In this document: one piece after another, positions 41,188-52,090 of the stretch
How the letters are laid out: each line of letters opens with the position of its first letter
How positions within the stretch are numbered: the stretch's first letter is position 1
Assembly: GCA_033032175.1 (NCBI GenBank)
Contig: CM065322.1
Location: 14,942,001 to 15,006,000 of the forward strand
Origin: Saturnia japonica
Lineage: Eukaryota > Arthropoda > Insecta > Lepidoptera > Saturniidae
Reading direction: 5' to 3'
DNA: 64,000 nt
Notes under the pieces: model-generated
Databases searched by the model: none
Told to the model about the DNA's origin: nothing
What the model saw: only the letters and a program-made list of their open reading frames with translations
Program-made: the position numbers and the translations under genes

Positions 41188-44100
41188 CTATGAGCCAAGA
41201 ATATCATATTGACGTGCGATTAAAGATAATATATTGCGTTTAGTAACAGGACGGTCCTCAATATTCACGGTGAACATAAATACATCGGAACTGGGTGACC
41301 ACTGTAAGCCTAACACTTTTAAATTTGTGTCTAGCTCATCGAAATTGATGTTAGTCGTATGTCGATCAAGGACCGGAAGAGAATCAATGAGCTTGGGTAC
41401 ATTGCTAGCCCACTTCACGAGCTCAAAGCCCCCGGCCTTGAGCAACTCGCGGAGATTATCTCTGAGCCTTAGACAGTCAGATAACAACGGCATGGAATAG
41501 CACACATCGTCCATGTACGTGTTGTTTTCTATAACGGTGGCAGCGAGTGGAAATCGCGTACGCTCGTCGGAACATAGTTGTCGTAGCACTCTCATGGCGA
41601 GAAACGGACTACTACGTAGACCAAAACAAACTCGGTTAAACTGATAGGCATTCAAAGGTAAAGCAGGATCAAATCTATATAAAAAAAATTGAAATTTGCG
41701 GTCGTCCTTGTTGACTGAAATCTGTAAGTACATCTGTTTAATATCAGATGTAAAAGCAATTGCATATAGACGAAAATTTAAAAGAATTGTGAACAGATCA
41801 TTTTGCAGATTATTACCAACGTATAGAATATCGTTTAGTGATAAATTTAAATCTGCTTGAACTTTAGACGAACAAGTTTGATTTAGAGTTTTTGAACTTG
41901 CATCCATTACCATGCGCCATCTAGTTGTAGTCTTATCCAACCTGGCAACTGCATGATGCGGTATGTAATATCCCGTGGAAGGGTAATCATTATCAACTAG
42001 AGAAATATATCTCTTCTGAATATATTCCCGTATGATAGCATCGTATTCCATTCGCAGATTAGGTGATGCAATTAATTTGCGTTCAAGGTACAAGAAGCGT
42101 TTTTTGGCTGTAGTAAAAGAATCACCTAGAACGGTTGCAGGATCGCGTGAGAAAGGTAAAGCTACGGAATAGCGCCCACTAGAATCACGAGAGAAATTAT
42201 TTTTAAAAATGTGCTTATTTTCTAAAGCGGCTGGATCGTAAGTCGGAGTACATTGCACCTCCTCGAGCTTCCAGAATTTTTGGATAATGTTTTCCAAGCG
42301 CGGTTCTTCTGTAAAGGTACAGAGAGAGATATGAGATTTAAAATTATCTACGATAGAGGTATCATAGGAAGAAGCAGTAGCGGGATAAATATGAACGGCA
42401 GTATTTGGAGCGGTTGTATTTGAAGCGGGAGTAGATAAAGTAGAATTAATTGAAGCGGGATTAATTAAAGCGGAATCAATTGACGCAGGAGTAATTGAAG
42501 CGGTAGTAATCGGAGCAGTACCAATTACAATATAACCAAAAATCGTTTCGAAAGCGGTAGGCGTACCAGGTGGTCCAGCGGCGCGACCTGACAGCAATAT
42601 ATCAGCAAAAAGTGGAGCTCCAATGAGTATGTCAATCTCAAACGGCGTTGAAAAGTTGTCATCTGCAAGAGGTAGACTGTTCAAATATGACAGACAAGAT
42701 ACGTCAACTTCCACAGAGGGTAAGTTGTCCGTGATGCGGTCAATAACATAGGCGTCAATGAAAATAAAATTATCATTTAATCGTGAAGATAACGTTATCG
42801 AAACTGCCCCTTTAATAGGTTTAGACGCGGAGCCTATGCCTTTAACAACAGTGTTATTAACTTTATGACAATTTAAATTCAATTTTGAGCAACACTTTGA
42901 AGTTAAGAAGTTACTTTGGGAAGCGGAATCAATTAAAGCGCGTAATATATGCCGCTTACCATTTATATCCGTTGCATAAAGCTGAACGGTACCCAATAAA
43001 TATGTGGTATTCTTTGCATTAGAAACAGGGCGAATATTGCAAAGCGATACATTCTGTTGTGGCGATTGATAACTAGTAGGTAAGCTTGGTAGCCTAGCGG
43101 TAGCGGTTTGTGAGCGAGTCATGGCTTGCGGAGACGTGCGTTGCGGCGTATATGAGCGCGGGCCGACCGCGGCAGCGATGTTGTCAGCCAGTACACGAGG
43201 CTGCGCGGGAGATCCTGATGTACCACTTAGCAGTGCGCGAGAATCTTCACGCGTGCTAGACACTTTGCGACACAACATGGAATGATGCTTACATCCACAA
43301 TGACGACAATTAAATTTAGAATTACAAGCAGTACTTATATGCGTTGTACTTAAACAATTAGTGCAACCTTTGTTTTGTTTTATAAACGAAAACCTATTCT
43401 CAATTGAAAGCTTATTAAATGCGCACCTATACAAATGCGTATGATCCGTTTGCTTACATAGTGCACATTTAGTTGCACATGATGCAATAAATGAATGAGT
43501 AGATTTTGTGTTGACTTGCCTGTTATCATTAACGCGACTATGAGAAGCGGGCGCAGTGCGATCCAAAATTCTACTTTGTTCGCGGATGAATTTTATTAAA
43601 TCATTATAGCTAGGCATAGATTTACCTCGCATCTGCATTTCAAACGAGCGTGCGGTACTCGAATCTAATTTCTTTAATGAAATTTGTAACAGAATAAAAT
43701 CAGATAAACTATCCAGCTTGAGAGATTTTAAACTGGACACAGCGGTACAAAATTTATCTAGAAATAATTCCAAATTCTTACATCTCGCGGTGTTAAATGA
43801 TTTAAATTCGAGCATTTGGTCTAAATATGCGGAGGCTAGGTTACGCTTATGCTCATATTTATCGACGAGTGTTTGCAATATAAGAGGGTAATTATCACCG
43901 TTCGGAACTATTCCACTGCAGACGGCGAGTGCCCGGCCCGATAATTTATTAATTAAATATTGTACGCGGTCGTGATCTGTTAAATCAGGATTTTCGTGAA
44001 TAATCCGCTTAAATGATTCGTAGAATATTCTCCATGTCATTGGATCACCATTATAAACCATTAGATCTAGCTCTGGAAGTTTTATAGATTTTATGTTGCG

Positions 44101-44190
44101 GTAAAACTGCAGAAGATTGTACTTTAGTAGCAGGTGGATTAATTTTATTATAAACAAATTTACAGCGGCAGTACATGTCTTCGAATGCAT
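41188..44190 (-). CDS. BEL-3 gag core, protease and RT
   Basis: Long frame of 1000 codons. The first ~35 residues are not native because a frame change near 44080 puts the true gag start in the frame 44485-44051. From about residue 36 it has the DUF1759 gag core (LPELDLMVYNGDPMTWRIFY), then Cys/His clusters (CALCKQTDHTHLYRC, CTNCLSTTHISTAC, CRHCGCKHHSML). A low-complexity Ser/Ala/Pro linker follows. The protease motif is ALIDSASQSNFL, with Ser-Ala in place of Thr-Gly. RT has YYIPHHAVARLD, MVMDASSKT, FTSDIKQMYLQI and the catalytic YMDDVCYS. The frame ends at the connection (ARQYDILG), one base out of register with RNase H. Confidence 0.88.
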   Translation of the reverse strand: MHSKTCTAAVNLFIIKLIHLLLKYNLLQFYRNIKSIKLPELDLMVYNGDPMTWRIFYESFKRIIHENPDLTDHDRVQYLINKLSGRALAVCSGIVPNGDNYPLILQTLVDKYEHKRNLASAYLDQMLEFKSFNTARCKNLELFLDKFCTAVSSLKSLKLDSLSDFILLQISLKKLDSSTARSFEMQMRGKSMPSYNDLIKFIREQSRILDRTAPASHSRVNDNRQVNTKSTHSFIASCATKCALCKQTDHTHLYRCAFNKLSIENRFSFIKQNKGCTNCLSTTHISTACNSKFNCRHCGCKHHSMLCRKVSSTREDSRALLSGTSGSPAQPRVLADNIAAAVGPRSYTPQRTSPQAMTRSQTATARLPSLPTSYQSPQQNVSLCNIRPVSNAKNTTYLLGTVQLYATDINGKRHILRALIDSASQSNFLTSKCCSKLNLNCHKVNNTVVKGIGSASKPIKGAVSITLSSRLNDNFIFIDAYVIDRITDNLPSVEVDVSCLSYLNSLPLADDNFSTPFEIDILIGAPLFADILLSGRAAGPPGTPTAFETIFGYIVIGTAPITTASITPASIDSALINPASINSTLSTPASNTTAPNTAVHIYPATASSYDTSIVDNFKSHISLCTFTEEPRLENIIQKFWKLEEVQCTPTYDPAALENKHIFKNNFSRDSSGRYSVALPFSRDPATVLGDSFTTAKKRFLYLERKLIASPNLRMEYDAIIREYIQKRYISLVDNDYPSTGYYIPHHAVARLDKTTTRWRMVMDASSKTLNQTCSSKVQADLNLSLNDILYVGNNLQNDLFTILLNFRLYAIAFTSDIKQMYLQISVNKDDRKFQFFLYRFDPALPLNAYQFNRVCFGLRSSPFLAMRVLRQLCSDERTRFPLAATVIENNTYMDDVCYSMPLLSDCLRLRDNLRELLKAGGFELVKWASNVPKLIDSLPVLDRHTTNINFDELDTNLKVLGLQWSPSSDVFMFTVNIEDRPVTKRNILSLIARQYDILGS

Positions 44191-44485
44191 TTATAGACTG
44201 GTAATTAACCGTATAAGAAGGATTTATAGCCAATTCGGTGGCATTTAGTTTGTGTACTATATCACTAAATTCGGTGTGTAACCGTTCCAATGATATTATT
44301 CCGCATAAAAATAAATCTTTCTCAGTGTCATCAGCGAAATCGTGTAAAGAACGGTTATAAATTTCTTGTATTCGGGAAAATATTGCGTCGCGTTTTCCAA
44401 ATAAAAGTAAACGTTCTACTCGGAAAGCATCGTTGGACTTTGTGTCCTCGTGATCTTCCTTGCTTCTACCACTACGAGTAGCCAT
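44051..44485 (-). pseudogene. BEL-3 gag N-terminus
   Basis: True start of the BEL-3 polyprotein, ATG at 44485 (MATRSGRSKEDHED). It has charged, helix-forming sequence (LFGKRDAIFSRIQEIYNRSL) up to VLPQHKIYK. There an indel in an A-run near 44080 throws it out of register with the gag core of the 1000-codon frame. Confidence 0.82.
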
Positions 44486-44982
44486 TTCTAATAAATTATT
44501 ATGAAATAGACAAATTGCAAAATGTCTGAGTTACTGACTGTAACTACAATGCACGATGACGATGACGAACAATTGAAGCGGCAAGATAATTATTTGTGTG
44601 GAATACCTTCACTTTGCAAATAAAAACATAAAAATGAAATATTCGTATTTAGGAAAATGGAATACAGAAAACAAATAGATAATAGCGTTTTATATAACAC
44701 AACGTTACAATATAAGCGGTAATTGCAAGCGGGAATACAATAATTACATGAAACTTATGGTTCAAAGTTTAATTAGGTCTTTTTTTTGTACTAAAAGATA
44801 AGGGTGCGGGTGAATAAGTATTATGAGTTTATGAGAATTTAAGAAGCGGGAATTAATCAATATTGCGACTCAATAAGGTCAAGAAACAATGATCGGGTTC
44901 TATAGCACCAGGAAACTGTGAATATGCTCCGTCATGGAAGGACTATGAAAACATGATCCGGCATCGAAGGAACATGAATATG
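44486..44982 (-). other. BEL-3 leader with tRNA-Tyr-like primer site
   Basis: Non-coding leader. The sense strand at 44973-44954 reads TGTTCCTTCGATGCCGGATC. From memory this resembles the complement of the insect tRNA-Tyr 3' end (CCGGCTCGAAGGACCA), with one mismatch and one extra base. It lies about nine nt inside the LTR, rather far for a primer site. Confidence 0.5.
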
Positions 44983-45391
44983 TGTTAGCGCGGCGGCTAA
45001 GCTATATAGCCGAGCGCGTCAACAACGGCGGGATGGTCGCTGATAAAAGAAACTGACTGACCTGTAGCTCCTTGACCGGTGCAGACCGGGAATACGCTAC
45101 GCCACCTCGTTGATGGTCTTCAGGTCGTACAGCGCGTTCCTTGATAGGTTTTAGTGAACTGTATAGCGGGTAAATATAACTCACGACGACGTTCATGCGC
45201 CGTCCGGGCGCACGTGCACTTGATATAGCGGGGTCGTAATGTAATGCGCGATGTCAATACGCGCGCGCGGGTGAGCGTAGACTGTTGGTAATTACAAACA
45301 GCTGCCCAATCAGCGACGGAAAGGGGACGACAGGTAGCCTTTGAAGCGGATTGATAAATATAAAAGAAGTGCCAATTAAGTGGCGCGAACA
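44983..45391 (-). repeat. BEL-3 5' LTR
   Basis: 409-bp direct copy of 38440-38848, followed by CATTT. Confidence 0.95.
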
Positions 45392-45427
45392 CATTTCAAC
45401 GTCACTCGCATCACTGAACAAATCCAT
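45392..45427 (-). pseudogene. Harbinger transposase exon 1, first codons
   Basis: The transposase ATG lies at 45427-45425. The first 12 codons (MDLFSDASDVEM) run to the CATTT junction, and the frame resumes at 38434 with YEAGIFNSDSDD. This joins the small outer piece to the main gene and shows that BEL-3 interrupted a coding exon. Confidence 0.85.
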
Positions 45428-45750
45428 TACTATTTATTAAAATATAATTTAGGATTCCTTTATCAATAACTAATTATCTCTCAAAATCGGGTGATGAACA
45501 AAACTCGAGTAAAAGATTATTTGAACAACTGACAGTTATCGGTAAGGACGGTATTGAAACACTTTTTTTTTTTTTTTCTATGAACTTACATAATTATGGT
45601 ATGAGATAGGCCCTCCCACAGGTAGTTTAAAGTTAAAGTTAGAATTTTTTATCTATCTGTGTTTATAGAAACTGAAAAATGATCTGATAGATACCACTAG
45701 TAGCTATTATAACTAGCAGTTATAGATAGTTAGGGTATTGGAACCGGCCG
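45428..45750. other. Harbinger 5' flank and right terminal repeat
   Basis: Non-coding upstream region of the transposase. It has a T15 run near 45565. The outer ~50 bp form the inverted repeat described for the whole element. Confidence 0.55.
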
Positions 45751-46829
45751 TAGATGGCGAAATTGACGTGATGAGCATTTATCTTTACGCTGGTGAAATG
45801 CGAAACAGATTGGCTTGTGATCGGTGAAGACCGTAAAATGGCGTGCTTCGACAAAATATCGAAAATGTTTTATGGCCTCGTATATAGCCAGTAGCTTACG
45901 ATCGTAAGGCGAGTATCTTTGCTGCGTTGGACTCAGTTTTTGTGAGAAAAAGGCTAGCGGTTGTCAGTTGCCGTCTTTAAGCTGTTGCAGAACTGCTCCT
46001 AATGCTTTATCCGAGGCATCAGTTACAAGTGCTAGTCTTGGAATAAGCTATCCTTGCAGGCTTCGAATGCCCTGTAGGTTTCACCAGAGATGTCGACTGG
46101 GTGTGATCCTTTTACTGATCCGACAAAGTATTGAATTGAGGGGTGCTTGGTATTTAGCAGCGTTGGGTATAAATTTACGGTAAAAATTGATCATGCCCAG
46201 GAAACGCCTTAACTCTTTGACGTTCTTCGGAACGGGGAAGTTCTTTATGGCTTCAACTTTGGTAGCCAATGGTTGTACACCTTATGCGGAGACGGTAAAG
46301 CCCAAGAAAGTTGCCTCTTTTACGCCGAAATTGCACTTGGATGTATTGATCATCATGTGGTAATCTTTTAATCTAGTGAAAATCTGGCGAAGGTGGTCTT
46401 CATGGCTTTTTTCATCTGGCGAGAAGATCAGGAAATCAATCAAGTATGCATAGCAGTAGCTGTCAAGTCCGCGGGTCATTTCGTCGACAAAACGTTGGAA
46501 TGTTTGACCCGCGTTTCTTAGGCCAAAATTCATACAGGTATATTCGAATAGCCCAAAAGGCGTAGTTATGGCGGTTTTGCAAATGTCTTCCTCCGCGACC
46601 TTGATCTGGTTGTATGCTTTAACCAAGTCAATCGTCGAAAATACACGGCAACCTGACAAGTTGTGAGTGAAGTCGTGTATATGACGTATCGGGTATCTGT
46701 CTGGAATTGTCCTTGCGTTTAGCTGGCGATAGTCGTTTTGGGTGTTAGGTGTAGTGGAGATGACCAGAGGCTGAGGGTCTGACTGTTCCATTCATCAACA
46801 TTGCTTCGAATTCCTGTTTGGCTATCTTT
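45751..46829 (-). pseudogene. Outer CsRn1-type gypsy, RT/RNase H half
   Basis: N-terminal half of the gypsy pol whose integrase half lies at 27960-29470. It reads from [14 protein letters not shown] at 46815 through [18 protein letters not shown] and [13 protein letters not shown] to [13 protein letters not shown]. The RT active site reads YLID, where YxDD is expected. The connection FLGMINFYRKFIP, after an in-frame TAA near 46282, is followed by RNase H (FTVFTDHKPICFAFHQRK). It stops at RQFRHL, where Harbinger begins. A frameshift and small deletion lie near 46740-46770, another near 46040. Gag and protease are missing: the piece ends at an A13 run at 46830. Confidence 0.82.
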
Positions 46830-47908
46830 AAAAAAAAAAAAATGAACAAACTAAAGGAAGATCGTATTGAGACGAGTATTTAGGATTCGAATAACACTTT
46901 CTGAAAATACACCTCATAATAATATATCACCAGATGAAATGTGGTATATTTGAAAATAGTTCTGTAGTGGCATATCACAGAGAAAGTCATAGTGTTTTGA
47001 CTGAACAGCCAAGATTACTGTCCTATGCATGAAGTCTAATTAGAGAAAAATTAATGAACATATCTGCACTAAATAAACGGGACTTCTACCAAAAAATAAA
47101 TAATATAAAACATAATATTTAGAACTTTATTGATACGTTAGTGTTAGGACTTTGTTAATAAAAGTAGCGTATGGCCAAATCACTGCTTTATTAATGAAGA
47201 CTATATAAAGACAATTTACTTATTGCAGTTACAGTTCGTGCGGCGTCCATGGGAAAACAGAATATATCTAGTGTCGGGGTTGCCATATATAATTCTATAA
47301 AATACCTTATTGAACTAACCGACATTCTCGTTACATAAAAGTTAGAAACTGAATCCAGAAAGAGACGTACGTAATTGCTATCAAACCCTTTGTAAAAATA
47401 AATCTAATAAAATGTGTGTGTGTGTGTTATATGGAAGTTGGAATCAATCAGAGTGTTTTATTTGTTTACAGTTGGGACTTTCTTTTTGACTAGTGATGAA
47501 TTTATTTTTTAATTAATTTATACTGATTATTTCATTTCCCTTTATTCCATTTAAAACAACCTATTATTTTTACGATTGTATTACGCTTATATACATAATT
47601 AGAATGTAAACAACAGTAATGGGTTAAATTACCCTGGATCGCCTTTTTAAGTTAGCAATTTTTCCAGTCTTTCTAGTGTTATATAGTATATCTATCTGGA
47701 AATTTAAAAAAAAAATTACAATTACCTACTGTAAGAGAACAACTAATTTATTATTATAGATTATTCTAGCACATCAACGGCTTACCTATAACTAAAGTTA
47801 CTTATTATCTTACATGGCAGCAAAAATAAAAGTTGTTAAAAATATAGCATAATATGCCACCTATTATTGATTATCAATGTTGTCTGCTATAAACGTTCCT
47901 TTATTATA
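46830..47908. other. Non-coding AT-rich stretch
   Basis: Starts with A13 directly at the broken gypsy end, which could be the tail of a lost retroposon. A short GT microsatellite lies near 47414. No gene or clear repeat is seen. Confidence 0.45.
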
Positions 47909-49504
47909 AACTCATCAAAAAAGTCTAAGCAACATGTACTAATTTAAATTTTAGGATGGTTCTTCACATTATAACGTATTTTATTTTTAAAATAATATCT
48001 TGAGGGTTCTATGATGTAAAAATAACAGCTGTTGTCTTTATAAGTTCTTTTAATAACAGAAATGAACAATATTAGAATATACTGTAGAAACTAAGATACA
48101 TAAGAAACTAAACTTTTTTCTTACAAAATGAAATTTTTAAAGAAAATATATTTATTGTGAAAGAATAGAACAATTTAATACAAAGTATGGGCTCCTCTGC
48201 TATTTAGAACTTGTCGGCAACGATTATTCATTGAATTAATGAGACTGTTTATGTCATCTTGCGGTATTCGCTCCCAATGGAATTGTAGCAAATCCTTCAG
48301 CTGTTGGGTTGTTGTCGCTCCGTCCAAGTCCTTCAAAACACGTCTCTGGAGCATGTCCCATGCGTGCTCGATGGGGTTGAGATCTGGCGATTGTGCAGGC
48401 CAGGGCAATACCCGGATGTTCTCCGTTGCAAAGTATTCACTGGTTCGCCGAGCTGTATGTGAACGCGCATTGTCATGCATTAACCTAAAATCGGAGCCAA
48501 AGGTTTGTGCAAATGGGTAGACATAAGGTCTGAGAATATCCTCAATGTAATTTTCAGCATTCATGTTTCCATTTACAAAAACGAACTCAGTTCGCCTGTT
48601 CTTCATAATACCCGCCCATAACATAACTGTTGAGCCGCTGTATGGATGAACTTCTTGAACGCACCTGAGCCTTTCAGTATTTCCGGGCCGACGATACACT
48701 CGCACCCTTCTTGTATCATGCTTAAACCCGAATCGCGACTCATCGGAAAACATAATTTTATCCCATTGTTCCTGGGTCCATGTTATGCGTTCTCTACACC
48801 ATTCATATCGACGAGCGCGATTCCCGTGACGTATCGGTGGGCACCTGATTAGGCGTCGAGCTCGTAGGCCGTACTCATGCAGTCGATTTCGCACAGTTTG
48901 AGGACTTACATCAACACCACTTGAAATTTGTAGCCTCAAACTTATCTCTCGAGCGGTTAACATCGGCTGGCGTCTTGCAGTCAGTTGTATGTACCGGTCT
49001 TGCCGAGTGGTTGTACTCCTTTTACGGCTTGGATGCTGTTCAGCGGGTTCTCCTGTATTATTGTAGCACTGCCAAAGACGACAAATAACACTTCTATGAA
49101 TGCCAAAATGTCGAGATACCTGAGATTGATTACTTCCCGCTTGCAACATCCCTACAGCTCTTTGCATTTTATCTGCCATCAAATGACGTCGCTTCATGAC
49201 GTAAAGAATATCTTACAATTCAATTTTGTCGCTAACATTATTTAAATGGTTGGTAAAATTATAAAATCAAGACTAAACGTAGCAATTAAAACGCACTTAA
49301 ATTCAAACAAATTCGCAGTCATTTGAATTTTATGAAAAAACAAAACATAATCAAATTTTTTTTTTACAACTAGCCAGTATGTCATCAATAACAAAAAAGT
49401 TTATTTACCTACCCACTTTGTTTGAGTAAATATTTAGAAATTAATTAATATAAATGGAAAAATTTGTAATATCACGCATGTTGCTTAGACTTTTTTTATG
49501 TGTG
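47909..49504 (-). mobile_element. Complete Tc1-family DNA transposon
   Basis: About 1.6 kb with ~28-bp terminal inverted repeats. The core AAAAAAGTCTAAGCAACATG appears at 47917-47936 and, inverted, at 49477-49496. TA lies at each outer border (47907-47908 and 49505-49506), the target of Tc1/mariner elements. One transposase gene fills the middle. Confidence 0.88.
48175..49197 (-). CDS. Tc1-family transposase, DD34E, uninterrupted
   Basis: 340 codons, the normal length for Tc1 transposases, with no stop or frameshift. The N-terminal paired-like DNA-binding domain has two helix-turn-helix units: QSQVSRHFGIHRSVICRLW near residues 24-42 and a second over LTAREISLRLQIS ... QTVRNRLHEYG. The GRPR-like linker is diverged. 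The catalytic domain carries Asp in IMFSDESRFGF, Asp in RLMHDNARSHTA and Glu in SPDLNPIEHAWD, with 34 residues between the last two. The ATG at 49197 is preceded by other in-frame Met options only downstream. Terminal repeats on both sides are intact, so this could be an active or very young copy. Confidence 0.93.
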   Translation of the reverse strand: MKRRHLMADKMQRAVGMLQAGSNQSQVSRHFGIHRSVICRLWQCYNNTGEPAEQHPSRKRSTTTRQDRYIQLTARRQPMLTAREISLRLQISSGVDVSPQTVRNRLHEYGLRARRLIRCPPIRHGNRARRYEWCRERITWTQEQWDKIMFSDESRFGFKHDTRRVRVYRRPGNTERLRCVQEVHPYSGSTVMLWAGIMKNRRTEFVFVNGNMNAENYIEDILRPYVYPFAQTFGSDFRLMHDNARSHTARRTSEYFATENIRVLPWPAQSPDLNPIEHAWDMLQRRVLKDLDGATTTQQLKDLLQFHWERIPQDDINSLINSMNNRCRQVLNSRGAHTLY

Positions 49505-49506
49505 TA

Positions 49507-51030
49507 TTTATAAAGACTCACAACTACATATATACATATTTATACGCAAGTTTCATATAAGGATTACAATTTAAGTAAACTACGTATTTATTAAAGTAAG
49601 TGTTCAAAGTAAAACAAATTATCTATTAGAAAAGAAGGAGTATATGCATAAACAGTTATAAAGAGAATATTATTCAATATCAAGTCCGTAATAATATTAA
49701 TACTTAGACGACTAAAATACAAAGGGCTCCTTTGAATAGTTCTATGCTTCGAGTACAGGTCGTGACCTCTCGACTGAACTCGACCTTTTTTTATGTTGTA
49801 GAATATTTCAGGTATACAAAAATTAGTGTCTGCTCAAGTCGATACATCGACATCGAACACACTTTTGTAGGAATGGTGATCAATGTATATAATGGAGTTG
49901 TTACAATCCCAGGGTATATTTCGATGCATGATAACGCGCCCTTAGGGCAACCTTGAACTAGAGCGGTTTAAACTAGGGCGCCTCGTCTAGCACTTGTGAC
50001 TCTCCGCCGCCCTCTAGTAAGGGTTTCTTCAAACTCTAAAAAATAACAATAATTGTAGTTTATTAACATGTATTGAAGACAAATCTATAATTGTAAATGT
50101 GCAACATAAACTAAATAATTATTAGCGTTCCGGCCTAATTGTGTGGAGGCGGCGTGGGGAGATCTGACATTTGAGTTCTACAATAAAATAATTATATTTC
50201 TTTATCGTTATAGGTTTAGCCTTATGGCCACAATCTCACCTGGTGTTATGTTACGATCTGCCCTAAGATGGTAATACGCTAAGCCTAGTGGAAGACTGGT
50301 TCTCACTCAAGTAAATAAGATGAAAATTCGAAAATACATAGTTTCAGGGTGACCATTATAAAATTTTCAAGTGCGGTGTATCAATAATAAGTAAGTCTAT
50401 CGGCTTACTTAGTTATTCACCATATAAATTATAAAACCCAGTTGTCAGTTTTGATGTAAGTCGACTTGTAATACTATACCCTATACACTATGATACTACA
50501 CACTATACTACATGACTATACACGCCTTGAACGGATATATATGTGGGATGTGTGTCAAAAGTGCTCAGAATAAAGATCCTGTAATTCTTTAAATCTTCTT
50601 TTATTTAATATTTATAAATTATAATCCAAATCGTAAAAACACATATTCATTGTTCAACCAACTTGACAGATCTGTTTTGTTGCCAGAAAAAAATTAAAAA
50701 TACCTATATTACTCAAATGTTGCTGTGTTAGAATGTTCTATTCTCCCACATATATATATAAGATACGCAATAAATCAGTTGAGCCAGCTATAAGATTCAT
50801 CTAAAAATAAGAGTTTATTATTATTATTAATTACAACTATGTACAATATTACAAGTAAGCACATTTTTTACTAACCTAAAAATAAGAGAATCAACAATCA
50901 AGACTATTGCATAACGGTATATCAAGGTTTCAGGTAGCACGTCATATGCTATAGGATCGGTCGAGCTGCTAGGATCTGTGCTGAACACAATCTCGGAATC
51001 CTATAAAAATATATATATATATGTATATAC
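49507..51030. other. Non-coding AT-rich stretch
   Basis: No credible gene. AT dinucleotide runs near 50750 and 51008-51022. The 74-codon frame at 49732 has no recognisable content. Confidence 0.5.
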
Positions 51031-51176
51031 ATGAAGTTTAGAGTATTTATAAATATTCTTTTATTCATGTCAATTTTATTTCGCCTATATATATTTCTAT
51101 TTATTTATTTATAAATATATAGGCGAAATAAAATTGATATGAATAAAAGAATATTTATAAATACTCTAAACTTCAT
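51031..51176. repeat. Near-perfect 61-bp hairpin
   Basis: 51031-51091 pairs with 51116-51176 around a 24-nt AT loop. Only one position is mismatched (51069 G with 51138 T, a G-U pair in RNA). No ORF inside. The near-perfect arms suggest a recent foldback event or selection for the hairpin. Confidence 0.92.
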
Positions 51177-51829
51177 TAATACAATATGTCCAACCTGTAC
51201 GAGTACAATCTAAAACATCGATAATTTTATCGACAGTACCTCATCGAAGTACATCAATCTTTCTTCGCAACGTATTACGTCATTCTACTAACAAAAACAA
51301 AACTAGGTTATTTATGATGTAAACAAATCTTTTGTTTGTTTATATAGAATTCTGATTGATGTAAAAATGACACAAGATACTTCTGTATATCATAGTTTCT
51401 CAACATTTTCATCAGAAATTTACATTTTATATTTACCTTTCACTTTTTATTATCAAAAACAAATATCATTGTCAAAAACAGATTCAAGTAATATAAGGGA
51501 TAACTAGTTTCGATTTTAAAGGAATAAACATATATTGATAGGATTTACAAAGAAAAACTTACCATTTCTGTCAAGTTATATAATATAATATCACTTTTTC
51601 ACTATTCTAAGTAGCTAAGTTGGTCCAACAAATTGTCAAATAATGCGGTCTATGCGAGATGTTGCCGTGAGTGTGGAACTGCACACTATCGACCTCTTCG
51701 ATGCGCTCGCGTTAGTTGCGCCTGTTCGAGCTCCGCGGCTGGTCGCCTGTACAAAATACTGGTCGGATAGAAGAATGAGGTTATATTCTTCGTCAGAAAA
51801 ACTGAGAAATTAAAAACATTCGGCTGTTT
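51177..51829. other. Non-coding stretch upstream of BEL-4 leader
   Basis: AT-rich up to 51600, then a GC-richer block at 51640-51740 that could belong to a BEL-4 LTR. No second copy is found in the window, so this is not assigned. Confidence 0.4.
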
Positions 51830-52090
51830 GGCCGAATTTGATCCTTGACGGGTTAACACTTAGAATAAAATTTAAAAGTCTGATGACACGGGGAATCCGT
51901 GCCAATTTGAACTTTGAAGTAAAGTGTTTAAAAGACTTGTAAAATTTTCGAAAGTTGATTCTATAGACTTAGAATAATTTCAGATTGGGACTTAGAAAAA
52001 TTCGATCTTTTTTCAACTTTTAAAGTTTTTAATTTAGTTTTCATCCACATTGCATAAGTATAGGATTACTGGCAAGTCTTGTAATAGAAA

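Larger units (their letters stand above)
38440..45391 (-). mobile_element. BEL-3: BEL/Pao LTR retrotransposon in Harbinger exon 1
   Basis: Full-length element with two 409-bp LTRs and a perfect 5-bp duplication CATTT (38435-38439 and 45392-45396). The LTRs differ at roughly 2% of sites. It lies in the first exon of the Harbinger transposase, 12 codons after the ATG. A G-rich purine tract GGCCGGGGGCTA precedes the 3' LTR. Several frameshifts and stops interrupt the polyprotein. Confidence 0.95.
29471..45750. mobile_element. PIF/Harbinger DNA transposon, carrying two LTR elements
   Basis: A DNA transposon with two divergent genes: a Myb/SANT-like protein on the plus strand (from 30269) and a spliced DDE transposase on the minus strand (from 45427). 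Its ends at 29471-29530 and 45700-45750 are imperfect inverted repeats sharing CTATCTATRACTG, with a further inverted block GATAGATAAAAA(N)TTCTAAC about 80-130 bp inside. TAG occurs at both outer junctions, next to the two halves of a gypsy. Removing gypsy-4 and BEL-3 with their duplications leaves about 4.4 kb, a normal size for the family. The usual target for the superfamily is TWA, so exact ends are uncertain. Confidence 0.82.

Noticed and set aside
46830..46842. Poly(A) at the gypsy break as proof of a retroposon
   Set aside because: Only the A-run is seen; no body of a LINE or SINE is recognisable on either side.
49732..49956. 74-codon plus frame near 49.8 kb
   Set aside because: No recognisable motif, AT-rich surroundings, no second evidence.
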